Positions 1-6,471 of a stretch of DNA of 7,127 nucleotides are shown here, piece after piece. The DNA lies in contig CAYGRM010000350.1 in NCBI GenBank assembly GCA_964352225.1, forward strand, positions 1 to 7,127. The letters run 5' to 3'. The notes beneath the pieces are model-generated. The model saw only the letters and a program-made list of their open reading frames with translations, did not search any database and was not told the DNA's origin. The first letter of the stretch is position 1. The number at the start of each line of letters is the position of its first letter. The stretch is from CAJQQY01 sp964352225. GTDB taxonomy: Bacteria > Bacteroidota > Bacteroidia > Chitinophagales > Saprospiraceae. The position numbers and the translations under genes were made by a program.

Positions 1-253
1 ATTTAAAGCAGTTAAACAACAGATTTAGGATTTAGTTAATTATCCCATCGTCAATTTAATTAGATTCTCTAAAACACTCGTGGAACTGCTTAGTGTTTTA
101 AAGTCTGGGCGTTGTGGTTGGGTTGTCAGAACTATCTTTCGTTCTAGCAAAATAATATAGCTGATGGAGGGAGTTTATGGATGTTTTAGCTTTTATTTTC
201 CTCCGCCTTTTTTTAAGACCTTTTAGTCATTTTTTGAAAAGAGGGAAGAAGGC
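1..253. other. Left-end region: hairpins, a GC-rich block and one possible short gene
   Basis: Apart from the possible small peptide gene at 177-257, nothing here is assignable. The stretch around 101-130 is about half G+C, clearly above its surroundings. It is open without stops on both strands over roughly 43-157, but has no plausible start on either. A 5-bp hairpin AGAAC/GTTCT lies at 128-145. It could be a gene remnant, a dispersed intergenic repeat or an RNA. Confidence 0.4.
70..100. repeat. Hairpin with 9-bp stem in the left-end non-coding region
   Basis: TAAAACACT (70-78) and AGTGTTTTA (92-100) are exact inverted copies around a 13-nt loop (79-91). No T-run follows on either strand, so it is not a classical terminator. 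It sits about 150 nt downstream of the 118-residue gene, at the edge of a GC-richer block. Confidence 0.45.
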
Positions 254-257
254 TTAA
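177..257 (+). CDS. Possible small gene for a 26-residue hydrophobic peptide with basic tail
   Basis: An ATG at 177 opens a 26-codon frame closed by TAA at 255-257. The purine-rich GGAGGGAG (167-174), a good Shine-Dalgarno, ends two bases before the ATG, closer than the usual 5-9 nt. The peptide starts MDVLAFIFLRLFLRPF and ends with a basic KRGKKA, a layout like small membrane peptides, including type I toxins. It runs opposite to the 118-residue gene and their 3' ends overlap by 4 bp. Against it, the frame is short, Bacteroidota rarely depend on Shine-Dalgarno pairing, and T-rich DNA readily encodes Phe/Leu-rich peptides. No family was recognised. Confidence 0.25.
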   Translation: MDVLAFIFLRLFLRPFSHFLKRGKKA

Positions 258-610
258 ATTATCTCCCATTTACCTTCTTGGGGATCAAACTTTACGAATT
301 CATTAGTATCCGTAAATTCGGAGGAGGTCATATTAATCTCAAAGATGCCTTCTTCTGTGAATGCCGAGGAAAAAGATAATTGAGATTTAGTAAGAAGAAC
401 ACTTATTCCGTATAGACCACCTTTAAAATTAAAATTAATGGAATCACGGTGTGTATTTTCAATTTGAAATCCATATCTCAATAATCTATTTTTTAGGCTC
501 TCAAATTGATCATCGTTGAAGTAAGTGATTAATTCATCGTTTTCAAGAAAATCAAATCCTTTATTTTGGTCTTTTACTTCTTTTCTAAAAAGGTAAATAT
601 GATAGCTCAT
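254..610 (-). CDS. Conserved-looking hypothetical protein, 118 aa, possibly an orphan immunity protein
   Basis: I do not recognise a named family. The 118-residue product has no signal peptide or membrane segment and should be cytosolic. It opens with MSYHIYLFRKEV, then an acidic stretch (residues 17-37), a short mixed helix (36-46), a glycine-containing strand (GGLYGISVLLT, 64-74), and a C-terminal part (88-117) with a regular pattern of acidic and aromatic residues ending in KWEII. The size, acidic character and isolated position in a gene-poor stretch resemble stand-alone immunity-like proteins of polymorphic-toxin loci in Bacteroidota, but that is an impression, not a match. ATG at 610 is the only sensible start. 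There is no Shine-Dalgarno. TATATTTT at 631-638 (minus strand) fits five of the six fixed positions of the Bacteroidota -7 box (TAnnTTTG), but no TTG lies at the usual spacing. That it is a gene is likely; its function is unknown. Confidence 0.75.
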   Translation of the reverse strand: MSYHIYLFRKEVKDQNKGFDFLENDELITYFNDDQFESLKNRLLRYGFQIENTHRDSINFNFKGGLYGISVLLTKSQLSFSSAFTEEGIFEINMTSSEFTDTNEFVKFDPQEGKWEII

Positions 611-1123
611 TTTTTTGATATCGTTTTAATAAAATATAAATGTTGAGTGTAACAACTTGATTGGATTCTCTAATTTAAATAAAGTTCGTCGTTGAATGAA
701 GTTTTAAAATCAATTTTATATTAGATTGATGATTGAGCAAATGTTTAATGATCTAAATGGAATTCTAAGCTCATCTTTTAGCGTAAGTTAGTATTTTTTT
801 TTGGGGAACTGTATATGTTTTTAGGAGACAGGGAGGTGAATTAAATGTTTCCTACGGTTGTCAATACATGGATTTTTGGAGTTAATTAAGTAGTAAGGAT
901 TGATTTTGTAAATATATTGATATGCGTAATTTTAAATTTCTAAAATTTATTTTTAAGTTGAGTAAGATAATAGGCTAAACTCACCATAAATAAGTACCGC
1001 CTTAAATATGAAATATTAGGCTTAAACCAACAACTCGTGTTTTTTTTGAGAAAAACAATGTTTCAAAAACATCATAATTTCAAATAAATAATTGTGTTTA
1101 CAATTACTGAACAGCGCGAAAAA
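611..1123. other. 513-bp gap without a convincing gene
   Basis: This AT-rich stretch separates the C25-like gene from the 118-residue gene. It contains the two weak hairpins after the C25-like gene, an A/T-only hairpin at 933-949 (TAAATTT/AAATTTA), and the probable upstream region of the 118-residue gene near 611-680. On the plus strand, AGGGAGGTG lies before a 14-codon ATG frame at 845-889, too short to call. I see no RNA gene, CRISPR array or recognisable gene remnant. Confidence 0.6.
1089..1106 (-). terminator. Possible weak terminator after the C25-like gene
   Basis: On the minus strand TAATTGT, a four-base loop and ACAATTA form a 7-bp stem 17 nt after the stop codon at 1124. A T-rich tail (TTATTTATTTG) follows. 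The stem is almost all A-T, so termination may be inefficient. A second small hairpin (1058-1072, ATGTTT/AAACAT, followed by TGTTTTT) lies just beyond and could act with it. Confidence 0.4.
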
Positions 1124-3301
1124 TTAGTCTTGAACAATTCGAATTTTTTTACCCATAACTTTCTCCCCAACTCGAATTTTTAATACATAATCTCCTGTTG
1201 CAAAATTTTGTAGATTAATGATATGTTGACCAATCTCTATATTAGATAACTCCAGCTGTTGCACCCCCAATATATTATAAAGTTGCAGTTGATCGATCTG
1301 AATACCCGTTTCTATGGTGAAAAAATCTTTTGTTGGATTGGGATAAATATAAATAGCTTGGTCCAATTCAGTATTCACCAAATCGGTGATCGTGATGGTT
1401 CGTTGCAAAGTATCTGAAAAACAATCATTGGAGGCAATAAGCGTAATAATTATTTCTCCACTTTGATCAAAAGGAATTTCCAAATCAGTAGAAAAAATTG
1501 AAGTTCCATCGGGTAGTATCCATTCGTAATGTTGTGCAAAATTAGAAAGATTTGTTCCCATTAAATTTCCTTGTTCATAGGACAAATTAAAATCAGCAGA
1601 AGGGAAAATATTAGGATTAGGTGTCACAGAAATAATTGGTCCTATACTATGATTGATAAAAGAACCGCTAGGCGTAATTTCTTGTTTCACCGCTTTGACT
1701 AAATATTGAATTGGTGTTGTGCCCGCTACACAAGAATCTACCCAAGTGGTATTTAAAGTAGGTTCAAGATTCAATGCTTCAAAATAATCCATCCCTTCCT
1801 CTTTGTGATAAACTTGATAACCCAAAATATTATCTTCACTCGCAGACCAGCTTAAGACTACATGATTTCCAATTGGTGTAGCTTGTAAATCAGAGGGTGG
1901 TAAAACGATGAATGCTTTCAAAGTAGGATCGCCTAATAAATTAATCGTAACAGATTTTGGAAAAAAACCTCCATAATAAAGTTGCTCATTATTTTGCGTC
2001 AGACGAGTGCAGAACCCTATGTCAAACCCTAAACCCATCGGATGAAAATACCAATTGGGCGCACCTACCCAAGCACTACTTAAAACTTTTCCCGAAGCTA
2101 AAATGGTGCGTAAATAATTATTTTCAAAATCATAATCACCGAAGTAGGAACCAAAGTTAGCCGTAAAGACCGCTTGGAAATTATTGTCGGCATAGGTATA
2201 AATACTGCCGAGTCCATTAGAGTTTATCATCGAGCCACTACTGCCTCCATAAGACCAAAGAAAGGAATCATAATAGGCGTCAAAATAAGCACCATAACCC
2301 AAACTATCATTTGATACAATGGGAACAAAATTGCGAATGGCATTTTGTCCCAAACCTTCTTTCCATGGATTAAGATTAGAAAAAACGGCTCTCCGATTCA
2401 CTTGATATTCTCCGGTGCGAAAAGAAATATTTTTTTCCAAATAACGGTCGAGTAATTCATATTCGTTCAAATCAAAAACAGGTAACTCTGAAAAATCCAT
2501 GCGCCCCACCATCAGCTCTATGTCACTTGGAATAAATCCTTGGTCAAAATTTCCATCTCCAGGAACATTATGAAGCCTTGGATATACGCTCGAAATATTA
2601 TCAACTGTTTCATCAGTCCAAACTCCATCCATATCACCATAATAATTATCTGCAGGCCAAGCACCTATGTGATCCTGATGGCCATCGGGACTTATATTTC
2701 CAGAATGAGGAACCGCAATATTTCCCATCAATAAAACGGCTGTTAAAGAATCAAGTGTAGAATAATTTTGCAAAATCATAGACTTGACATCAGGCACAGT
2801 TGCACTTTCTGCAACCGGAATGACATGTGGTTTCCAACCTTCGGAAATTAAAATATCTAAATATGTATTCAAATTATCTGCTACAAAATCTGCCGCTATT
2901 GATTCTATCAAAATTAAAACATCTCCTCGCTTAGTTGGAGGTTGGTAATTCACTCCAGAAAACAAATATGCATAACCAAGACTATCACCCGTCTGCTTGA
3001 CGATTCGATATTCGTATAATTTTCCTTCTTCGATGTCCGTATCTACATAATTAGTATCTACATCTCCCGATGCAAAGATGGGATTTCCCCAAGAAGTATC
3101 TTGCGGCATTTTTTTAAAAAGTTCGTAGGTGTTTACGTTGGGATCATCTTTCCATTGAATGGTGAGAGAGTTCAATTGATGATTAGGAATGGCAGTCATT
3201 TTTACCGTACGGATGGTATCATAAACATTTTGCCCAAGGGTAATTAAAGGAATTAAGCAAATAAAAATGATTACCCCAAAGAATGATTTTAGTATGGTCA
3301 T
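1124..3301 (-). CDS. Secreted gingipain-like (C25-fold) multidomain protein with T9SS type A sorting domain
   Basis: This 725-residue exported protein begins with a signal peptide (1 to about 23, hydrophobic core FFGVIIFICLIPLITLG). Domains follow in order: a first fibronectin type III-like module (about 35-118), a gingipain/C25-like region (about 126-463), a second FN3 module (about 468-560), a PKD-like module (about 565-640) and a type A T9SS sorting domain (about 650-725, with IYPNPTKDFF, LYNILGV and a basic end KKIRIVQD). The C25 call rests on DVLILIESIA at the start, GAWPADNYYGDMDG (213-226), FGSYFGDYDF (383-392) and NLLGDPTL (454-461), which match the order of strands in gingipains. However, the usual Gly-His-Gly and catalytic Cys are not apparent: NFGS (382-385) and LSSAW (407-411) stand in their places. 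It may therefore be a non-peptidase relative displayed on the cell surface. It starts 39 bp after the oxidoreductase stop and is probably co-transcribed with it. AAGGAAG lies about 14 nt before the ATG. It is not PorU, which is much longer and keeps its catalytic residues. Confidence 0.85.
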   Translation of the reverse strand: MTILKSFFGVIIFICLIPLITLGQNVYDTIRTVKMTAIPNHQLNSLTIQWKDDPNVNTYELFKKMPQDTSWGNPIFASGDVDTNYVDTDIEEGKLYEYRIVKQTGDSLGYAYLFSGVNYQPPTKRGDVLILIESIAADFVADNLNTYLDILISEGWKPHVIPVAESATVPDVKSMILQNYSTLDSLTAVLLMGNIAVPHSGNISPDGHQDHIGAWPADNYYGDMDGVWTDETVDNISSVYPRLHNVPGDGNFDQGFIPSDIELMVGRMDFSELPVFDLNEYELLDRYLEKNISFRTGEYQVNRRAVFSNLNPWKEGLGQNAIRNFVPIVSNDSLGYGAYFDAYYDSFLWSYGGSSGSMINSNGLGSIYTYADNNFQAVFTANFGSYFGDYDFENNYLRTILASGKVLSSAWVGAPNWYFHPMGLGFDIGFCTRLTQNNEQLYYGGFFPKSVTINLLGDPTLKAFIVLPPSDLQATPIGNHVVLSWSASEDNILGYQVYHKEEGMDYFEALNLEPTLNTTWVDSCVAGTTPIQYLVKAVKQEITPSGSFINHSIGPIISVTPNPNIFPSADFNLSYEQGNLMGTNLSNFAQHYEWILPDGTSIFSTDLEIPFDQSGEIIITLIASNDCFSDTLQRTITITDLVNTELDQAIYIYPNPTKDFFTIETGIQIDQLQLYNILGVQQLELSNIEIGQHIINLQNFATGDYVLKIRVGEKVMGKKIRIVQD

Positions 3302-3340
3302 GACTTGAATTTTAACTTCCTTAAAACTTAAAACACGCTC

Positions 3341-4564
3341 TTATTTAAATAAAAGCTTATAATAAAACGAAGGACTAAAAAGTGATTTATTAAGATCGCG
3401 ATTATCCAAGATAGAAGTTAATAAATTTTGGACAGATTTACTTTGTCTCCCTTTGTTAAGCAGGAAATTAAATACTTTGGGATATTTCATAAGTGACCGC
3501 AAATAGTAACTGAACCGAAACTCATTCCACATTTTTGAATAAATTTCTCGATCATAACTTTTGTTAAATTTTGCATCAAATCGATTTAGTTCAAATGCTT
3601 TTTCTAAATGTTCTGCAGCTATTCTACCACTTCGCATGGCATTACCAATTCCCTCTCCTGAAAAAGGATCGATCAAACTTGCAGCGTCACCTAATAATAA
3701 AAATCGGTCGCCTGAGCATGGTTTTTTTATAGATCCCATCGGTAACCCAAAACCTTTGACCGACTCTAATGGCTTAGCATTTTTGAATCTATGCTTTACA
3801 TTAGGATGATTTTGAATAATATCTGCTAGTTTTTCTTTTAGATTTATTTTTCTTTTATTCATTTCACTAGAAAGCATTCCTATTCCAATATTTGCCTGAT
3901 TATTTGGTAGAGGAAAAATCCAAAAATACCCAGGGAGAATATCTTTATAGAAATGTAATTCAATGTGATTATTTTCATGAAAACCAGTTACATTATCGTA
4001 GTATTGACGTAAACCTGCACTATAATGATCTCGCTCAATTTTATTATTAATTAGTCGTTTTCTTACAATGGAATTTGCTCCATCTGCACCTACGATTACT
4101 TTTCCTTGGAAGATTTTTTTATCAGTCTCTACCCGAACGGTCTCCTCTGACATTTCAATTTTTTGAACTTTATGATTTAAATAAACATCAATATCAGGCA
4201 AGTTATTTATTTGATTAAAAAAGAAGTTGTCAAAAGAAATTCGTTTGACTACATAAGCAGCAGACTTAGTATGCTTAGATTTAGTGAAATTAATATCAAG
4301 GAAGTTATGATTGGGAGCAAAAAAGCGAATCCCATCTGATGCTTTTTTAGTAGGAAACTGTTTGAAATGTTCCCCCAGTTCTTCATCTATTCTATAAAAT
4401 TGATTAACAACATCAGGGCTAATTGCATCCCCACAAATTTTATCCCGAGGAAAAGTATCTTTATCAATTATAGCAATTTTTAATCCTTTTCCAGATAATT
4501 TGTGAGCACATGAACAACCGGCAGGACCAGCTCCAATAATAATTATATCATAGGATTCTTTCAT
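3341..4564 (-). CDS. FAD-dependent oxidoreductase, geranylgeranyl reductase family
   Basis: A 407-residue soluble flavoprotein of the group that includes geranylgeranyl reductases and related lipid or pigment reductases (p-hydroxybenzoate-hydroxylase fold). Visible motifs are the N-terminal dinucleotide-binding GAGPAG (11-16), FPRDKICGDAISP (38-50), which is characteristic of this family, PGYFWIFPLP (211-220) at the substrate side, VGADGANS (158-165), and the second FAD-binding motif GDAASLIDPFSGEGIGNAM (292-310). Length is normal for the family and the protein is intact. Members reduce isoprenoid double bonds or act on other hydrophobic substrates using NAD(P)H; the substrate here cannot be read from the sequence. 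Tryptophan-halogenase signatures such as WxWxIP are absent. The start at 4564 places the Rossmann motif at the expected position. A -7-like TATATTTC lies at 4622-4629 on the minus strand, next to a 12-bp direct repeat. The C25-like gene follows after 39 bp. Confidence 0.9.
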   Translation of the reverse strand: MKESYDIIIIGAGPAGCSCAHKLSGKGLKIAIIDKDTFPRDKICGDAISPDVVNQFYRIDEELGEHFKQFPTKKASDGIRFFAPNHNFLDINFTKSKHTKSAAYVVKRISFDNFFFNQINNLPDIDVYLNHKVQKIEMSEETVRVETDKKIFQGKVIVGADGANSIVRKRLINNKIERDHYSAGLRQYYDNVTGFHENNHIELHFYKDILPGYFWIFPLPNNQANIGIGMLSSEMNKRKINLKEKLADIIQNHPNVKHRFKNAKPLESVKGFGLPMGSIKKPCSGDRFLLLGDAASLIDPFSGEGIGNAMRSGRIAAEHLEKAFELNRFDAKFNKSYDREIYSKMWNEFRFSYYLRSLMKYPKVFNFLLNKGRQSKSVQNLLTSILDNRDLNKSLFSPSFYYKLLFK

Positions 4565-4608
4565 TCTATTATGGTGTGGATTTAATTTTTAAAAAAGGTC
4601 AAATTACA

Positions 4609-4665
4609 CATTTCTTAAGCTGAAATATAATGAACAAAAAATTTAATTAAAATCATTTCTTAAGC
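4609..4665. repeat. Perfect 12-bp direct repeat pair before the oxidoreductase gene
   Basis: CATTTCTTAAGC occurs at 4609-4620 and 4654-4665, 45 bp start to start, inside the 106-bp gap between the lectin stop and the oxidoreductase start. Each copy contains the palindrome CTTAAG. The pair brackets the candidate -7 box TATATTTC (4622-4629, minus strand). This arrangement would suit paired binding sites for a regulator, but that is inference. Confidence 0.4.
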
Positions 4666-4670
4666 AGCTG

Positions 4671-6095
4671 TCATCTAATTAAGGTAACATCACCAGTTAA
4701 AGATTCTTTTGAACCATTTCCATTAACAAATTCAATAGTATAAACATATACATCACTTGGTGCAGCTTTGTCTTTGTAACTTCCATCCCAACCTTGTGGA
4801 CTACTTTCATCGTAAACCACTTCACCCCATCGATTGAATATCTTGAATGCGGTGATTTCTACTGGAGCTTCTGATACAGGAGCAAAAAAATCATTTAATC
4901 CGTCGGAGTCGGGCGTAAAGGCATTAGGCATACTAACCATACAATCAGAGAATTCTACTTCCAACTCGATAGTGGTGGTGGCACATTGGTTACTGATCGT
5001 TAATTCGTACGCTCCTGTTTGGGAAATAGCATAAGACAATTCGGAGGTTCCATCTTGCCATAAAATATTATTATTACTATCGGTTTGAAGAGAAAGATTA
5101 AGGGTTTCTCCTTCGCAAATTATGGTATCAGAAAAGGCAGGTTGAAGGTCAAAATTAATTTCAAGAGGAGTTACGATTATCTCAAAAGTATCAATAAATT
5201 CATTTTCACAATCATCAGTTGCCATACCGATGTAAGTGGTGCTTTCGGTTGGAGAAGCCGTTGGATTATTTATATTTGGATTGTTCAATCCATCAGTAGG
5301 AGTCCAACTATACGTTTCGTTTGGCGCTGATCCGCTTAATTCAATTTCTTCTCCCTCGCAAATATTTAAAGTTTGGTTGGTACTTAATAGGGTACTTTCA
5401 AAAGAATCAAAACAGATCGATTGAACATTCGTTTTTCCTCCTGTAGAACCAGTAAATCCCCAATACACCATTGGGTCTCCGCCAAAAATATCATTGATAA
5501 TATCTCCTGAATAACTCAGTCTAAGCAAGCAATCAAAATATACTTCGAGTAACATACTATCTGCATCCCAAATAATTCTTACCGGGTGATACTCGCAATC
5601 TTCAATATTTAGAAAAGCATCGTTTGCATTTACAGGGCCGGCTAAATTATTGGGATTATTATGATTTACATTTCCATCTCTCATAATGGCGATATGATCA
5701 GCAGCAAGGTCGGTATTTGTGATATTATCGTAGGTGTCAAATTCTACTCCCAGAGAAGGATTAAAGCTTAAACCATAGCCAATATCTCCTCCTGATTGTC
5801 CAGTTGCAGTAGGAGAGGTTTGTAGGACGAAAACCATCCCATCAGCTCCGATATCGGTACAACCAAAATTCATATTGAATTTAAAATCAAAGGAATTATT
5901 TAAGTTGATTTGGTCTTCTCGCCAAATAGATGCCACAGAGGCCGGTGTGGTGGTGGTAAGCTGGTAACAAATAGAGTCTAATTGGATTGCTGTTCCGTTT
6001 AAGAGAAATTGCCCTTTTACATCAGTTGCAAAAAAGAAGGAACAAAAAATGGAAAAGAATAAAAAGGTATTTCGCGTGTATGTTCTGATTTTCAT
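4671..6095 (-). CDS. Secreted L-type lectin-domain protein with Ig-like modules and gliding-motility (T9SS type B) C-terminal domain
   Basis: A 474-residue exported protein. A signal peptide (1 to about 28, core FLFFSIFCSFFFA) is followed by a bacterial legume-type lectin domain (about 29-235). Its hallmarks are DGMVFVLQ (85-92), SLGVEFDTYDN (114-124), DHIAI (133-137), VRIIWD (172-177) and WGFTGSTGG (212-220). The Asp/Asn residues around 120-124 are the sort that bind calcium in this fold. Two Ig-like or PKD-like repeats follow (about 237-310 and 311-383), each opening with a cysteine (ICEGEEIELSG, ICEGETLNLSL). The C-terminal domain (about 387-474: MPNAFTPDSDGLNDFF, FNRWGEVVYD, GWDGSYKDK, SDVYVYTIEF, GDVTLIR) is the CHU_C/gliding-motility-associated domain used as a type B signal by the T9SS. 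The likely role is a cell-surface or secreted carbohydrate-binding adhesin; the sugar is unknown. A -7-like TAGTTTTC lies at 6121-6128 (minus strand), without a clear -33 box. Confidence 0.9.
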   Translation of the reverse strand: MKIRTYTRNTFLFFSIFCSFFFATDVKGQFLLNGTAIQLDSICYQLTTTTPASVASIWREDQINLNNSFDFKFNMNFGCTDIGADGMVFVLQTSPTATGQSGGDIGYGLSFNPSLGVEFDTYDNITNTDLAADHIAIMRDGNVNHNNPNNLAGPVNANDAFLNIEDCEYHPVRIIWDADSMLLEVYFDCLLRLSYSGDIINDIFGGDPMVYWGFTGSTGGKTNVQSICFDSFESTLLSTNQTLNICEGEEIELSGSAPNETYSWTPTDGLNNPNINNPTASPTESTTYIGMATDDCENEFIDTFEIIVTPLEINFDLQPAFSDTIICEGETLNLSLQTDSNNNILWQDGTSELSYAISQTGAYELTISNQCATTTIELEVEFSDCMVSMPNAFTPDSDGLNDFFAPVSEAPVEITAFKIFNRWGEVVYDESSPQGWDGSYKDKAAPSDVYVYTIEFVNGNGSKESLTGDVTLIR

Positions 6096-6124
6096 TATTA
6101 AGTGTGAGTTGATTAAAACGGAAA

Positions 6125-6161
6125 ACTAATAATTTTATATGAAAAAAAGATCTTTATTAGT
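6125..6161. promoter_or_regulatory. Possible operator: 8-bp inverted repeat over the lectin upstream region
   Basis: ACTAATAA (6125-6132) and TTATTAGT (6154-6161) are exact inverted copies separated by 21 bp, with a further palindrome AAAGATCTTT (6146-6155) overlapping the second arm. They lie 30-66 bp before the lectin ATG and overlap the candidate -7 box TAGTTTTC (6121-6128, minus strand). The sequence is very AT-rich, so coincidence is possible. Confidence 0.25.
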
Positions 6162-6180
6162 CTTGTCATTTCTATTAAAA

Positions 6181-6315
6181 ATGCGATTTGACTTACTAAA
6201 TTCAATGAGTAAAACTCCCTAGAAGTTATTTGGAATTGAGTCGTTTAGCGTTTACTGAAGATGAGATTTGGAATACAAAGTTCAATGGGGTAGAACCTGT
6301 TGGAAGTAATTTGGA
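6181..6315. repeat. Diverged direct repeat of about 55 bp, two copies 80 bp apart
   Basis: Copy one (6181-6234) and copy two (6261-6315) align over 55 columns with about 40 identities and a single one-base gap. Shared words in the same order are GATTTG, TTCAATG, GAAGT and ATTTGGA. Both lie between the lectin start and the MITE-like element, and the second copy ends inside the left 11-bp flank of that element. They look like an old tandem duplication, now non-coding. The only reading frames, beginning ATGCGATTT and ATGAGATTT, close after 13 and 10 codons. Confidence 0.6.
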
Positions 6316-6320
6316 TATTA
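6310..6320. repeat. Left 11-bp direct repeat flanking the MITE-like element
   Basis: TTTGGATATTA here is repeated exactly at 6472-6482 on the other side of the inverted-repeat element, as expected for a target-site duplication. Six of its bases (TTTGGA) also belong to the older direct repeat shared with 6229-6234. Confidence 0.6.
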
Positions 6321-6471
6321 AGGGTTTTCTCATAAAAATACCATGTAAGGATGAATGTGTCTTTTTTAAATCATATAAGATATTAAAAAACATATAAGCC
6401 TCCGTTATGAGAATCTTATATGTTCTTAAATGCCTTATATGGTTTAAATTTATTTTTATGAGAAAGCACTT
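6321..6471. mobile_element. MITE-like non-coding element with terminal inverted repeats and 11-bp flanking duplication
   Basis: The inverted repeats are TTTCTCATAAAAATA at 6326-6340 and its exact reverse complement at 6451-6465. Weaker complementarity continues outward (AAGnGnTTT) to about 6320/6471. Inside, an 84-bp dyad (6365-6448) is centred at 6406.5. It is made of CATATAAG at 6372-6379 and 6391-6398, mirrored by CTTATATG at 6415-6422 and 6434-6441; the 27-bp arms match at 23 of 27 positions around a 16-nt loop. Both sides carry the identical 11-mer TTTGGATATTA (6310-6320, 6472-6482), which looks like a target duplication. No open reading frame of note lies inside, so movement would have to be driven by a transposase elsewhere. 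Target duplications of this length are known for IS4-type transposases, but the family cannot be named from one copy. The boundary is uncertain by 1 bp because the base at 6320 fits both the direct repeat and the inverted repeat. Confidence 0.6.

Noticed and set aside
6..91. Inverted match AAGCAGTT (6-13) with AACTGCTT (84-91)
   Set aside because: Eight bases over a 70-nt gap is expected by chance, and it competes with the stronger 9-bp hairpin at 70-100.
52..673. A 21-bp near-repeat on both sides of the 118-residue gene (52-72 and 653-673, 18 of 21 matches, containing GATTCTCTAA)
   Set aside because: In AT-rich DNA a match of this quality between two gaps is only marginally unexpected, and the similarity stops abruptly at both ends, so I do not claim a cassette boundary or attachment site.
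845..889. A 14-codon plus-strand frame after a strong AGGGAGGTG
   Set aside because: It is too short, with no downstream gene or leader role visible; the purine-rich run alone is weak evidence in this phylum.
1957..2760. Plus-strand reading frames of 60-67 codons opposite the C25-like gene
   Set aside because: They are antisense shadows of a clear signal-peptide and multidomain coding sequence and show no protein-like features.
3561..3809. Plus-strand 82-codon frame opposite the oxidoreductase
   Set aside because: It lies over the conserved FAD-binding GDAASLIDPFSGEG region on the other strand, which explains its openness.
4834..5424. Plus-strand frames of 62-81 codons opposite the lectin gene
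   Set aside because: They overlap each other and the well-supported lectin and CHU_C domains, with no own start signals or recognisable product.
6372..6441. CRISPR-like array from the repeated CATATAAG/CTTATATG boxes
   Set aside because: The repeats are only 8 bp and mirrored around a dyad centre rather than direct with uniform spacers, and no cas genes are present.
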